A stretch of DNA of 64,000 nucleotides from an uncultured bacterium (GCA_902792085.1 CADAYE010000001.1:185596-249595); one strand, 5' to 3'. Positions 7,661-16,727 are shown, counted from the stretch's first letter. The notes: a model not told the origin generated them from the sequence alone. Translations and numbers: made by a program.

Positions 7661-7668
7661 TACTACAA

Positions 7669-8403
7669 ATGATTAGATTTTTAGGTGTTTGTATTCAAAA
7701 TTTAATAACTTGTATCAAGTATCTTTTTGGCGGTAATCAGAGATTTAAGACTGTCATATCTCAGGCGGCAGCAGTCAGTTATGATTCTTTGGTAATTTCG
7801 CTTGTAATTGCTTTTATTGCGGCAGCAGTTATAACAATTCAGGTTTCAAAAGAATTTTTAATGACCGGTGCTGAAGCGTATATCGGTGGAACTATCGCTA
7901 TTGTAATGATACGAGAAATTGCTCCGGGGTTTGTTGCTTTGGCTATCGGGGCAAGAGCCGGAACGGCAATTTCTGCTGAAATTGCCAATATGCAGGTAAC
8001 TTCTCAGGTTGATGCGATAAAAACTTTGAAAATTGATCCTGTCGGTTATTACTTTACTCCGAGAATTTTAGGTGCGGCAATAACAGTTCCGATGGTTGTT
8101 TTGATAGCGGAATTTATCGGAATTGCAGGAGGTATGGCTGTTGCAGAAGGTACAATAGGACTTCATCCTGCAAGATATTGGCATTCGGTTTGGGCATGGA
8201 TGCATACAAAAGATATTTATATAAGTCTTTTGAAAGCGTGTATTTTTGGCGGTTTAATCGCTCTTGTTTGTGCATCAAAGGGTTATGAAACAAAAGGCGG
8301 CGCTAAAGAAGTCGGAACTTCTACCACTAAGGCTGCTATTCTTTCGACAATTTATATGCTCGTTGCAGACTTTTTAATCAATTTGCTTTTCTATATAGCG
8401 TAA
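7669..8403 (+). CDS. mlaE: MlaE-type lipid ABC transporter permease (first copy)
   Basis: The 244-residue integral membrane protein belongs to the MlaE/TrbA-like permease family that moves phospholipids between inner and outer membranes with an MlaF ATPase and an MCE protein. Typical stretches are EIAPGFVALAIGARAGTAI, AEIANMQVTSQVDAIKTL (the coupling-helix region), GYETKGGAKEVGTSTTKA and several hydrophobic helices. The start at 7669 is chosen because it follows a promoter directly; upstream in-frame codons lie inside ycf23 and the terminator. No ATPase or MCE gene adjoins it. A second copy with its ATPase is at 51952-53496. Confidence 0.88.
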   Translation: MIRFLGVCIQNLITCIKYLFGGNQRFKTVISQAAAVSYDSLVISLVIAFIAAAVITIQVSKEFLMTGAEAYIGGTIAIVMIREIAPGFVALAIGARAGTAISAEIANMQVTSQVDAIKTLKIDPVGYYFTPRILGAAITVPMVVLIAEFIGIAGGMAVAEGTIGLHPARYWHSVWAWMHTKDIYISLLKACIFGGLIALVCASKGYETKGGAKEVGTSTTKAAILSTIYMLVADFLINLLFYIA

Positions 8404-8458
8404 GTTTTTTATTTATTTCTGTTTGTTATATAATACTTTTCATATAGAAAGGATTTTT

Positions 8459-9460
8459 ATGAAACAGGTTATTGTATCGGGTATGCGTCCGACAGGGAAA
8501 TTACATCTTGGACATTATCTTGGTGTAATTAAAAACTGGGTGAATTTGCAGGATAAATATGATTGTTATTATTTTGTTGCAGATTGGCATGCTTTGACTA
8601 CAAAATATGATAAAACCGACGAACTCAAGCAAAATACTTATGATGTAGTTTTGGATTGGCTTGCATGCGGTATTAATCCTGAAAAATCCGTTATATATGT
8701 TCAATCTTTAATCCCTGAAGTTGCGGAACTTAATGTATATTTAAGCATGATTACTCCGCAAAACTGGGTTGAGCGCGATCCGACTTTAAAAGATATGGTA
8801 AAAATCCTAAAAACCAAAGAAGGTCAGGGACAACAAATGAATTACGGACTTTTGGGATACCCTGTTTTGATGAGTGCGGATATTATGATGATGAATGCTG
8901 ATTTGGTTCCTGTCGGAATTGATCAGGTTGCTCATATTGAAATTACAAGAGATATTGCAAGAAGATTTAATAACCTGTACGGTGAGTTTTTCCATGAAGC
9001 AAAACCGTTATTAAATGAATGCTCGTTGATTTGCGGTTTAGACGGAAATAAAATGGGCAAGTCTTATCACAATGATATAAAAATTTCAGATAGTGAAGAA
9101 GAAACTTCCAAAAAAATTATGACTGCAATAACCGATCGTTCACGCTTGCGCAAAGACGATTTGGGGCATCCTGATGAGTGTGAAGTTGCATTCAAGTATT
9201 GGAAAATATTTGGTGCTGATGATGAAATTGCGGCTGTCAGAAGTGAATGTGAACAGGGTTTGAGAGGCTGTGCACAGTGTAAACGACAGTTGGGCGATAA
9301 GATAAATTCAATCCTTGCACCGATTAGAGAACGTAGAAAATATTATGAAGAACATCTTGACGAGGTTGATGATATAATAAGAGCAGGTTCAGCAAAAGCA
9401 AAAGAAAAAGCGAGTCAGGTTCTTGACGGAGTGAAGGAATTGGTAAAAATTTATAAATAA
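8459..9460 (+). CDS. trpS: tryptophanyl-tRNA synthetase
   Basis: The 333-residue class I synthetase charges tRNA-Trp. It has GMRPTGKLHLGHYLG (HIGH-type motif), KMGKSYHND (KMSKS motif) and the family's DIMMMNADLVPVGIDQVAH segment. The ATG at 8459 follows GAAAGGA; an in-frame ATG 12 codons upstream lies beyond the TATAAT at 8429-8434 and is less likely. It is the first gene of a compact operon with ssb, a DUF1537 kinase and pdxA2. Confidence 0.95.
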   Translation: MKQVIVSGMRPTGKLHLGHYLGVIKNWVNLQDKYDCYYFVADWHALTTKYDKTDELKQNTYDVVLDWLACGINPEKSVIYVQSLIPEVAELNVYLSMITPQNWVERDPTLKDMVKILKTKEGQGQQMNYGLLGYPVLMSADIMMMNADLVPVGIDQVAHIEITRDIARRFNNLYGEFFHEAKPLLNECSLICGLDGNKMGKSYHNDIKISDSEEETSKKIMTAITDRSRLRKDDLGHPDECEVAFKYWKIFGADDEIAAVRSECEQGLRGCAQCKRQLGDKINSILAPIRERRKYYEEHLDEVDDIIRAGSAKAKEKASQVLDGVKELVKIYK

Positions 9461-9475
9461 TAAGAGGTAAAAATT

Positions 9476-9820
9476 ATGAATACGGTTACAATAGTAGGCA
9501 GAGTTGGCAGAGATGCATCAGAGAATTTCACATCTTTTGAATCAGGCAAAACAAAGACAAATTTTTCTGTTGCAGTAAACAGATGGGATGCCAAAACAAA
9601 AGCCGAAGTTACGGATTGGTTTAACATTGATGTTTGGGATAAACAGTCTGAATTTGCGTCAGAATATGTTAAAAAAGGCAGACTTGTTGCAGTTGACGGC
9701 AGAATTGCCAACCGCCGCTGGACTGATAAAGCAACCGGAAACGAAAGAGAAACATTTTATATAATTGCCAATAACATCAGGTTATTAGGTTCAAAAAGAG
9801 ATGTAGAAGAAGCAGTATAA
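9476..9820 (+). CDS. ssb: single-stranded DNA-binding protein
   Basis: The 114-residue protein is an OB-fold SSB: MNTVTIVGRVGRD at the start, FSVAVNRWDAKTK in the core, DWFNIDVWDKQSEFASEYVKKGRLVAVDGRI, and ETFYIIANNIRLLG. It lacks the long acidic tail of E. coli SSB and ends DVEEAV, as in short cyanobacterial-type SSBs. It lies 15 nt after trpS, and its stop overlaps the start of the kinase gene (TAATG). Confidence 0.9.
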   Translation: MNTVTIVGRVGRDASENFTSFESGKTKTNFSVAVNRWDAKTKAEVTDWFNIDVWDKQSEFASEYVKKGRLVAVDGRIANRRWTDKATGNERETFYIIANNIRLLGSKRDVEEAV

Positions 9821-11139
9821 TGATTACTAATTCAAATATTGTCGGAATAATTGCAGATGACCTGACAGGTGCGAATGATACCGCTTTGCAATTTAAACTA
9901 AACGGTGCGGATACTAATATTCTGCTCAATGAAAATGTTGCGGGAATAAATGAACATATTCCTCAGGCATGGGCGATTTCAACAGAATCAAGAAACGGAA
10001 CACCGGAATGTGCATTTGAAAAGGTCAAAAAAGCGGTTGAACTTTTTACTGAAAAAATTCATCCTGATTTCTTTTATAAAAAAATAGATTCAACAGTCAG
10101 AGGGAATATAGCGGTTGAAATCATTTCGGCATTAGAAGTTTTGGATTGGGATGCTGCAGTTGTTATGCCTGCGTTTCCAAACGAGGGCAGAATAACTGTC
10201 GGAGGGTATCAACTTTTGAAAGGTTCGCCTATTGAACGAACTGAAATGGCGGCAGATCCTCATTCCCCCATAACAGAATCTCATTTGCCGACATTATTAA
10301 AGCATCAGTTAGGTGAGAATTTGGAAAAACTTGTCGGTCTTGTTGAACTAAAAACAGTTCTTGACGGTGCAGGTCCGATTTTGCGCCGAATAAATGAACT
10401 CATTGATGACGGGAAACGCATTATTATTGTTGATTCTGCATCAAATACCGATATTGAACAAACTGTTCTTGCGGTTCAGAAATCAGAATATAAGATTTTG
10501 CCTGTAGGTAATGCGGCAGCGGCAAAAGTTTTGAGTAATATTTGGTTCCCGAAAGAAAACGAACTTGAAAGAAAAAATGTTACGGTTCCGAAGATGCCAA
10601 AATTTATTGTATCGGGCAGCGCAACGCATATTACTGCCAATCAGATTCATGCACTTGAAAATAATTGTATTTACAGTGAAAAATCAAAGGTCTACGAACT
10701 TGATATGGATACGATTATGACTGGTATTAGTGAAGAATTTGTTGATAAAATTGTGAATGACCTTAATAATACGGGGATTGTGCTCGTTCATACCTCAAAT
10801 TTATTTAAAAATTTCAACGGTTTTGATTCTTCTTCAATAAATGCGGAATTAACAAAATCGGGTTTAGCCGATATGATAACAGATTTCTTGGCGGAATTAA
10901 CGGAAAAAGTTTTATCAAAAATTTGTGCTATTTTAATAACTTTAGGCGGTGAAACATCATATAAGTGTTGTGACGCTCTGGGTGTTTGTCAGTTGAGCCT
11001 TGTTGATGAGGTATTGCCTGCCATTGCGCTGAGTAAAAATATTGATTCAACCCAATATATTGTCACTAAATCGGGTAATTTGGGCAAAGATACCACTATA
11101 ATGGATATTTTGCGCTATTTTGAAACTCATGAGGGTTAA
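9820..11139 (+). CDS. four-carbon acid sugar kinase family protein (DUF1537)
   Basis: The 439-residue protein belongs to the DUF1537 kinases that phosphorylate four-carbon sugar acids such as threonate or erythronate. The N-terminal domain has the signature GIIADDLTGANDTALQF and FFYKKIDSTVRGNIAVEI; the C-terminal nucleotide domain has ITLGGETSYKCCDALG. The next gene is a PdxA-family dehydrogenase, the known partner that oxidises and decarboxylates the 4-phospho product. The exact substrate cannot be read from sequence. Its start overlaps the ssb stop. Confidence 0.85.
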   Translation: MITNSNIVGIIADDLTGANDTALQFKLNGADTNILLNENVAGINEHIPQAWAISTESRNGTPECAFEKVKKAVELFTEKIHPDFFYKKIDSTVRGNIAVEIISALEVLDWDAAVVMPAFPNEGRITVGGYQLLKGSPIERTEMAADPHSPITESHLPTLLKHQLGENLEKLVGLVELKTVLDGAGPILRRINELIDDGKRIIIVDSASNTDIEQTVLAVQKSEYKILPVGNAAAAKVLSNIWFPKENELERKNVTVPKMPKFIVSGSATHITANQIHALENNCIYSEKSKVYELDMDTIMTGISEEFVDKIVNDLNNTGIVLVHTSNLFKNFNGFDSSSINAELTKSGLADMITDFLAELTEKVLSKICAILITLGGETSYKCCDALGVCQLSLVDEVLPAIALSKNIDSTQYIVTKSGNLGKDTTIMDILRYFETHEG

Positions 11140-11142
11140 TTT

Positions 11143-12090
11143 ATGGATAAAATTGCTATTCTGACGGGTGACCCGAACGGAATCGGGGCAGAAATTACTC
11201 TCAAAGCGTTAAAAATTTTGAATTTAACCACAGATAAAGTTGTTTTGATTTCTAATAGTGAAGTGCTGAATTTTTATAATAATTTGGCAGGTTGTCATGC
11301 TGACATTGATAAATATGAAATTATTGAAATTCCGTATAACAAAGCAGATATACACGCAGGAAAAGTTTCTGCTCAGGCAGGCGAATTTTCTTTTCAGTCA
11401 TTAAAAAAAGTGTGTGAATTAAAGCCAAAGGCAATTGTTACTGCTCCTGTTGCAAAAAATGCCCTGCACCTTGCCGGATACAATTTTAACGGTCAAACTG
11501 AAGTTTTGCAAAAATATCTCTCGCATGACGGTCAACTTGCAGAGATGCTTTTTGTAGCGGACAATTTCAGGGTTTTGCTTTTAACAAGACACTGTGCGCT
11601 AAAAGAAATAAATTTGACAAAGGAAATCGTTATAAAAAAAGTTGAAAATCTTGTCAAAACTTTTAGAACTGTTTTTAAAATCGATAACCCGAAATTTGCA
11701 CTTTGCGGATTTAATCCCCACGCAGGTGAGGACGGGATTTTAGGCAGAGAAGAAATTGAAATTTTAATCCCTGCGGTTGAATATTTAAAAGATGAGGGGA
11801 TTGATATTACTTATCCAAAACCGTCAGATACTTTATTTATTAATGCAGGCAGATATTATTATAATAATGAAAAAGACGATTATGATTGTTATATTGCCTG
11901 CTATCACGATCAGGGGTTGATTCCCGTTAAAACGGTTGCAGGTGAAAAAACTGTTAATACAACTATCGGACTTGATGTCATAAGAACATCTCCGGGACAT
12001 GGTACGGCATTTGATATTGCAGGAAAAGGTGTTGCAAATCCTGATAGTATGGTTGAGGCAATTAGACTCGCATTAAAATTAAGCGAATAA
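11143..12090 (+). CDS. pdxA2: 4-phosphothreonate-type dehydrogenase, PdxA family
   Basis: The 315-residue protein is a PdxA-family metal-dependent NAD dehydrogenase. It begins IAILTGDPNGIGAEITLKAL, has TAPVAKNALHLAGY, the metal-binding His region LLLTRHCAL and CGFNPHAGEDG, and DTLFINAGRYY and CYHDQGLIPVKT near the C-terminus. Because it follows a DUF1537 kinase by 3 nt, it is best read as PdxA2 acting on 4-phospho-threonate or erythronate. A role in pyridoxal phosphate synthesis is the alternative. Confidence 0.85.
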   Translation: MDKIAILTGDPNGIGAEITLKALKILNLTTDKVVLISNSEVLNFYNNLAGCHADIDKYEIIEIPYNKADIHAGKVSAQAGEFSFQSLKKVCELKPKAIVTAPVAKNALHLAGYNFNGQTEVLQKYLSHDGQLAEMLFVADNFRVLLLTRHCALKEINLTKEIVIKKVENLVKTFRTVFKIDNPKFALCGFNPHAGEDGILGREEIEILIPAVEYLKDEGIDITYPKPSDTLFINAGRYYYNNEKDDYDCYIACYHDQGLIPVKTVAGEKTVNTTIGLDVIRTSPGHGTAFDIAGKGVANPDSMVEAIRLALKLSE

Positions 12091-12100
12091 TGTATTTGTT

Positions 12101-12174
12101 AAGAATTGTAAACCTGAATTTAAAATAGCGCAAACCCTGTTATAATCTGCTATATGATATGATATGATATGATG
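12101..12174 (+). promoter_or_regulatory. ATATG promoter cassette, copy A
   Basis: A GAATTGTAAA box is followed about 30 nt later by CCCTGTTATAATCTGCT (TATAAT at 12141-12146) and then four tandem ATATG units (12152-12171). No good -35 hexamer is spaced to the -10. The same arrangement lies at 15666 and 25091. It leads into the 111-residue gene at 12258 after about 85 nt. Confidence 0.65.
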
Positions 12175-12257
12175 TGGTGGGGTGGGGCAATCCTTTTGAG
12201 TGAAATGTTTTAATTAAAGTATAAGGGTTATTTAGGTTAAAAGGAAAGGAAATTATT

Positions 12258-12593
12258 ATGTTATCATTTGGGGCAAGAGTTACTGCAAGAATTATTGAAA
12301 AACCGTTGGTCGGTTTGAGTAAAACTATTTTTCCGAAAACTAAGACTGTCGTAAAAAAAATTTTAAATCAGAATTTGCCAAAAGGAGAGCAAATAGTAAA
12401 AAGGACAATTCCAAGAAATGATATAACAAGTTTTGCGAATGTTCATTATTTTGATTTATCAAAACAATCAGGAGAAAAAATATTAAAGGCATTTGATAAA
12501 GACGGAAATTTGCTTGCAGAAGGAATGAATGTAATTAAGCAATTAATGCAAAAAGGTAAAAGAACCGCTGAATTTTGGTATCGTCATCATTAG
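12258..12593 (+). CDS. lineage-specific hypothetical protein, 111 residues
   Basis: I do not recognise a domain. The protein is basic, begins MLSFGARVTARIIEKPL, and has no signal peptide or membrane segment. AAAGGAAAGG gives a solid ribosome site 7 nt before the ATG. The gene is single, bounded by the ATATG cassette upstream and a GGTGCAA-type hairpin downstream. Two other genes with the same leader (15825 and 25261) also encode short orphan proteins, so they may be co-regulated. Being a real gene is supported by ribosome site and promoter. Confidence 0.6.
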   Translation: MLSFGARVTARIIEKPLVGLSKTIFPKTKTVVKKILNQNLPKGEQIVKRTIPRNDITSFANVHYFDLSKQSGEKILKAFDKDGNLLAEGMNVIKQLMQKGKRTAEFWYRHH

Positions 12594-13077
12594 TGAGTAG
12601 GGTGCAATTATTTGCACCAAATTAAAACGGCTGGATTGTCCTCTCGAAAAACAATACTTAATTGTTTTTCTCGGCAGAGTACTTCGTTCGCAATGACATG
12701 TTTCAGGGTGTAGGTCAGGCAATTGCCTGACATAAAATAAAATGTAAGGCGGAGGTAAAAACCCCGCCTTTAAATTTTTCCCTCTCCGTAGGGGATACAA
12801 AGCGAACCGATTTTTGTCATCCTGAACTTGATTCAGGATCTTCAAAATCGTGTGAGCCTGTATGCCTTGTGCTGAGGGCTGTTCCCTGTTAGGGGTTAAT
12901 AAACCTTACCCTCTCTTGAATTTCTAATGCTCAACTTCGTTTTGCATTGAAATTCTTTTCTCCCGATAGGATAAACCCTCTCTCATTTTTCTAAATTCGC
13001 TTCCGCTCATTAAGAAAAATTGCTCTCCCCCAAGGGGGATAGAATGTAGGTTGGATAAAACCCAATAATACTTTATC
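12594..13077. repeat. mosaic of intergenic repeats, no gene
   Basis: The gap starts with a GGTGCAA-n-TTGCACC hairpin (12601-12617) that may terminate the preceding gene. It then holds a GGCTGGATTG...CGCAATGACA module, an inverted CATCCTGAAC/GATTCAGGATC palindrome (12817-12840), the CCTCTCTTGAATTTC-type long repeat and a CCCCCAAGGGGG palindrome with GTAGGTTGG (13020-13055). All of these recur elsewhere in the window. No coding frame stands out. Confidence 0.65.
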
Positions 13078-13944
13078 TTACAGTTTAACTTCTACTCCTG
13101 TTTTATATGAGCCAAGGTATCTGAAAAATGAGGTCTTGGGTTTAATTTCGTTTATTGCTTTTAACATATTTGTTCCCTGAACATGTCCGTCAAAATTTAC
13201 GATAAATATGTATTCATCAGGGTTTGAGCGTGACGGCTGGGATGAAATATATGTAAGGTTAATATTGTGTTCAAGAAATATACTCAGGATTTTTAACAAT
13301 GCACCCGGAGTATGATTTGTGCGAAAAGCAATAGTCGTCTTATCCTTGCCTGTTGGTGTTGTTTCCATATCACCTATTAATATATATCTTGTTTTGTTAT
13401 TCTTATCATCGTGAATATTTTCTTTTAAAATGTTTAACATATTTTCCTGCGCAATTTTTCGGTTTCCTATTGATGCGTATGTAAGGTTGTAATTTCGCAG
13501 TTCATCAGCGGCTTCAAACATTGATGCTGCTTCAATAATTGTATGATGCATAGGAAGTTCATTATTTATAAAATCCTGACATTTTGAAATCATACGGGGA
13601 GATGCGATTAAATTTGTAATACTGTATAATTCTGTTGTTTTTGACAAAAGACAGTATTCTATCGGCATAATAATTTCCGATAAAATTTTAATATTCGGAT
13701 TTTTTGTTGCCATAAGGTAATCTAATGTTTCTCTTATAGTTCCGTCTAAAGTATTTTCAACCGGTAAAACACCTAAAGTATCAGGGTTTTGTTCTACATA
13801 TTCGACGACCTGTTTAATATTATTTAAAGGAGTTGTAAAGCAGTTCATATTATACATTGAGCAAAATTCATCAACTGCCATTGCGCTGAAACTCGTTTCA
13901 GGTTCCAAATATGCAATATTTCTTACCGACTCAAAATTAAACAT
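13078..13944 (-). CDS. pheA: prephenate dehydratase
   Basis: The 288-residue protein converts prephenate to phenylpyruvate in phenylalanine synthesis. The dehydratase domain shows GVLPVENTLDGTIRETLDYL and the catalytic NKTRYILIG; the C-terminal ACT domain shows FRTNHTPGALLKILSIF and ISSQPSRSNPDEYIF. The N-terminal motif reads YLEPETSFSAMA where GPxGTFS is usual, and the ACT effector motif ESRP is replaced by SSQP, so phenylalanine feedback could differ. The ATG at 13944 is preferred over one two codons upstream. It is divergent from the phosphohexomutase. Confidence 0.9.
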   Translation of the reverse strand: MFNFESVRNIAYLEPETSFSAMAVDEFCSMYNMNCFTTPLNNIKQVVEYVEQNPDTLGVLPVENTLDGTIRETLDYLMATKNPNIKILSEIIMPIEYCLLSKTTELYSITNLIASPRMISKCQDFINNELPMHHTIIEAASMFEAADELRNYNLTYASIGNRKIAQENMLNILKENIHDDKNNKTRYILIGDMETTPTGKDKTTIAFRTNHTPGALLKILSIFLEHNINLTYISSQPSRSNPDEYIFIVNFDGHVQGTNMLKAINEIKPKTSFFRYLGSYKTGVEVKL

Positions 13945-13998
13945 TTGCACCTCTTCCTTATTTCAATTACAATTATATCAAAAATAAAGGAAAATAAG

Positions 13999-15462
13999 AT
14001 GGCTGATATAAAATTTGGAACAGATGGTTGGAGAGCGATTGTCGGAGAAGATTTTACAAAAGAGAATGTAGAACTCGTTTCAAGGGCGATAGGCAAGTAT
14101 GTTTTTGATAATTATGGAGTATACAAAACCATAATAATAGGTTATGATCCGCGCAATATGGCTGATGAATTTTCAATGCAGTGCGCTCAAACTCTTGCTA
14201 ATTTAGGATTTAAAGTATTGTATAGTGATAAGGTTGTTCCAACACCTGTTCTTGCATTTAATGCAAAATATCTTGATGCGTGCGCAATTATGTTTACTGC
14301 TTCTCATAATCCGCCACAGTATCTTGGGATAAAATTTATACCGGATTATGCCGGACCTGCGACAAAAGAAATAACAGATGAAATTGTCTCTAATATCGGT
14401 TGTGAATTTGAAACTAATGTCAAAGGCAAACTGATTATGTCTGATTTTTCAAATGCTTATTTTAAAAAAATTAATCAAATTATTGATTTTGAAAAAATAA
14501 AAAACGGGTTAAAAAATACCCATATACTTTTTGATGGTTTATACAGTTCAAGTATCGGTTATTTTGATAAATTACTTTCAAGTCATGATATAAAATTTGA
14601 CAGTATTCACATGTATCATGACCCAAATTTTGGCGGTGGAATGCCTGAGCCTAAGCCTCAATATATGGGTGAAGCAATTGAATATGTAAAATTTCACAAT
14701 ACTCCGTTGGCTTTGGGCGAAGGTAAATTTGCGCTTAAAGGCGGTTATGTCGCATTTGCAAATGACGGTGATGCCGACAGGTTTGGTGTAATCAATGAAA
14801 ACGGTGAATATGTTACTCCAAATGAGATTATGGCAATTTTGCTGATGCACCTGAAACAAAACAAAGGTTATGACGGTTGCTTTGTAAAAACTGTTGCGGG
14901 AAGTCTGATGCTTGATATTATTGCTCAAAAACTTGGTGTAGAAGTTGTTGAAACTGCAGTCGGATTCAAGCATGTAGGCGAAGCAATGAGAAAATATAAT
15001 CCGATTATTGCCGGTGAAGAATCAGGCGGGCTGAGTATTCAGGGGCATATACCGGAAAAAGACGGAATTCTTGCTAATTTATTGATTCTTGAGGCTATGG
15101 CTTATGGTACGGCTTCCCTCGCCCCATCGGGGAGAGGGAGTGAGGGTGAGGGGCAAACTCTCACTTCGCTGCAGCAAGGTCTTAAAGATTTTGTCGGTTG
15201 TGAATTTATTAATACAAGAGTCGATAAAAAATTAGATAATTTTGATGAAATTGCCTTTACAATTGAGAAATTTGCCCAAATGAATGAAATTGCCGGCATG
15301 AATATTATCAGAAGAGATGATAAAGATGGGATTAAATTGTATCTTGAAGATAACAAGACATGGATTTTAGTTCGTGCATCAGGTACCGAACCGCTTTTGA
15401 GAATTTATATCGAAAGTGACTCTCAGGAGAAAATTGATAATATTAAATCTGTATTAAACTAA
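13999..15462 (+). CDS. phosphoglucomutase/phosphomannomutase family protein with in-frame repeat insertion
   Basis: The 487-residue alpha-D-phosphohexomutase interconverts hexose 1- and 6-phosphates. It shows FGTDGWRAIVGEDF, phosphoserine loop FTASHNPP, metal loop ANDGDADRFG, sugar loop AGEESGGLSI and phosphate-binding RASGTEPLLRIY. AAAGGAAAA lies before the ATG at 13999. About 17 residues near position 373 (ASLAPSGRGSEGEG) have no counterpart in the family and derive from a REP-like palindrome at about 15109-15165. Substrate (glucose or mannose phosphate) cannot be decided from sequence. Confidence 0.9.
   Translation: MADIKFGTDGWRAIVGEDFTKENVELVSRAIGKYVFDNYGVYKTIIIGYDPRNMADEFSMQCAQTLANLGFKVLYSDKVVPTPVLAFNAKYLDACAIMFTASHNPPQYLGIKFIPDYAGPATKEITDEIVSNIGCEFETNVKGKLIMSDFSNAYFKKINQIIDFEKIKNGLKNTHILFDGLYSSSIGYFDKLLSSHDIKFDSIHMYHDPNFGGGMPEPKPQYMGEAIEYVKFHNTPLALGEGKFALKGGYVAFANDGDADRFGVINENGEYVTPNEIMAILLMHLKQNKGYDGCFVKTVAGSLMLDIIAQKLGVEVVETAVGFKHVGEAMRKYNPIIAGEESGGLSIQGHIPEKDGILANLLILEAMAYGTASLAPSGRGSEGEGQTLTSLQQGLKDFVGCEFINTRVDKKLDNFDEIAFTIEKFAQMNEIAGMNIIRRDDKDGIKLYLEDNKTWILVRASGTEPLLRIYIESDSQEKIDNIKSVLN
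15109..15165. repeat. REP-like palindrome inside the phosphohexomutase gene
   Basis: The run contains CCCTCGCCCCATCGGGGAGAG and GTGAGGGTGAGGGG, the same halves as the intergenic REP-like family. It adds about 51 nt (17 codons) without breaking the frame. Confidence 0.75.
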
Positions 15463-15474
15463 AAATATTTTTTA

Positions 15475-15660
15475 AATAAGTAAGTTGGGGTTTCTACCCC
15501 AACATTTAGTTTGTTGGGCTGAAAGCCCAACTTACATATTATTCTGAACTGTTTGTCATGCTGAACTCGTTTCAGCATCTCCTTGTTAATCAAATTCAAG
15601 AGTGTTCAGTAGGAGATTCCGAAATAAATTCGGAATGACAAAACGAATAAAATTGTGTAA
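15475..15660. repeat. two intergenic palindromes after the phosphohexomutase
   Basis: AAGTTGGGGTTTCTACCCCAAC with GTTGGGCTGAAAGCCCAACTT (15482-15534) forms two hairpins that may terminate the upstream gene. Then comes a GTCATGCTGAACTCGTTTCAGCATCTCC palindrome copy, and a partner GGAGATTCCGAAATAAATTCGGAATGACA copy in the other orientation (about 15557-15641). The two copies could fold into a long hairpin. Writing is limited here to their positions: 15557-15584 and 15613-15641. Confidence 0.6.
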
Positions 15661-15665
15661 ATATT

Positions 15666-15739
15666 AAGAATTGTAAAGTTGAATTTAAAAAGGCTGAAAC
15701 CCTGTTATAATCTGCTATATGATATGATATGATATGATG
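15666..15739 (+). promoter_or_regulatory. ATATG promoter cassette, copy B
   Basis: This is nearly identical to copy A: AAGAATTGTAAA, then CCCTGTTATAATCTGCT with TATAAT at 15706-15711, then four ATATG units (15717-15736) and ATGTGGTGGGG. The leader to the gene at 15825 is about 100 nt. Confidence 0.65.
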
Positions 15740-15824
15740 TGGTGGGGCGGGGCAATTTTTATTCCTTTTAAGTTTTTATGAAATTAGGTAATAGTTTATA
15801 AAAATGTAGAAAGGAATTTTAATT

Positions 15825-16727
15825 ATGTCATTAAGTGTAAATCGTGTTGGTACTGCTCCTGTGTCAACTTGCTCATTTCAAGCAAGAGAAAGAAAAAATA
15901 ATTTACCTAAGGAGCAAAATAAAACATTAAAAGTGTTAGCAGGTTTGGGGGCATTGGCAGCTTTAGGAACAGCGACTGTATTATTGCATAACTCAAGAGC
16001 CGCAAAAAAAGCTTTTCAAGTAGGATTTAATCATGTCGAGCCTGTTGTTATTAAAGAAACAGCGGCAAGAAAAAATGCAAATGAAATGATTGACCGTGTA
16101 GAAATGCTAAAACGTAATGAAGGCGGGAAATATGCATTTACAGACGGGAAAGGTCCGAGTTATAGGGATATCGGCAGATATCCGAAAGCTGAAGATATGG
16201 AAAAAGTAAATTGGGATGCAAAGCCGATATCAAGAAATCAGGCATTGTTTGAACGTAAATTTTATGGCGATGCTAAATTACCATATATAAATCCTGATTA
16301 TCAAAAAGAAATAGCAAAATTTGAAGAATTTGGCGGCAAAGTTCATGTTAAGGATTTAAAAAATGGTGAAAAAGAAATAACATATATTTATCCTGAAAAT
16401 TCTGTATTTGAATCAAAGACTGTCAGAGGTAAAGTTGCTGATATAGAAAAAGGTCATGATTTTTCAAAATTTGACGAAAAAAGAGTTTGCATAACATTAA
16501 AAGAAAGTGAAGGCGGACATACATACGGCTTAGTTTTAAGAAATAATTTCAGACCAGGTGATGGCGGGAAATATGAAATTCTCTTTGATGGTGCAAATCA
16601 GTGGGGCTATATAAAATCGGAAGATGTATTAAAAGGTTCAAGTCATTTTATAAACTGTGGTAATCTAAGTAAGCAATCAGAAGAAGCAGTTTCTAAATTC
16701 TTCCAAAAAGAATTAGGTCTGGCATAA
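15825..16727 (+). CDS. lineage-specific protein of 300 residues with N-terminal hydrophobic segment
   Basis: I do not recognise a domain. Residues 1-30 are polar and end near TCSFQARERK; a hydrophobic stretch follows (VLAGLGALAALGTATVLL, about 35-52), probably a single membrane anchor. The remainder is a soluble, charged domain rich in Gly and Lys (for example RGKVADIEKGHDF, LKESEGGHTYGLVL). AGAAAGGA precedes the ATG. The gene carries the ATATG cassette and is followed by a 12-bp hairpin. Its role is unknown; a surface or envelope protein is an inference from the anchor. Confidence 0.65.
   Translation: MSLSVNRVGTAPVSTCSFQARERKNNLPKEQNKTLKVLAGLGALAALGTATVLLHNSRAAKKAFQVGFNHVEPVVIKETAARKNANEMIDRVEMLKRNEGGKYAFTDGKGPSYRDIGRYPKAEDMEKVNWDAKPISRNQALFERKFYGDAKLPYINPDYQKEIAKFEEFGGKVHVKDLKNGEKEITYIYPENSVFESKTVRGKVADIEKGHDFSKFDEKRVCITLKESEGGHTYGLVLRNNFRPGDGGKYEILFDGANQWGYIKSEDVLKGSSHFINCGNLSKQSEEAVSKFFQKELGLA

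Noticed and set aside
7555..7668. N-terminal extension of the first mlaE into ycf23
   Set aside because: The extension covers the ycf23 stop, its terminator and the mlaE promoter; residues there do not resemble MlaE.
12543..12845. Minus-strand frame of about 100 codons across the repeats
   Set aside because: It consists of repeat sequence and overlaps the end of a real gene; no ribosome site.
15102..15356. Minus-strand frame opposite the phosphohexomutase insertion
   Set aside because: It is the antisense of conserved enzyme sequence.
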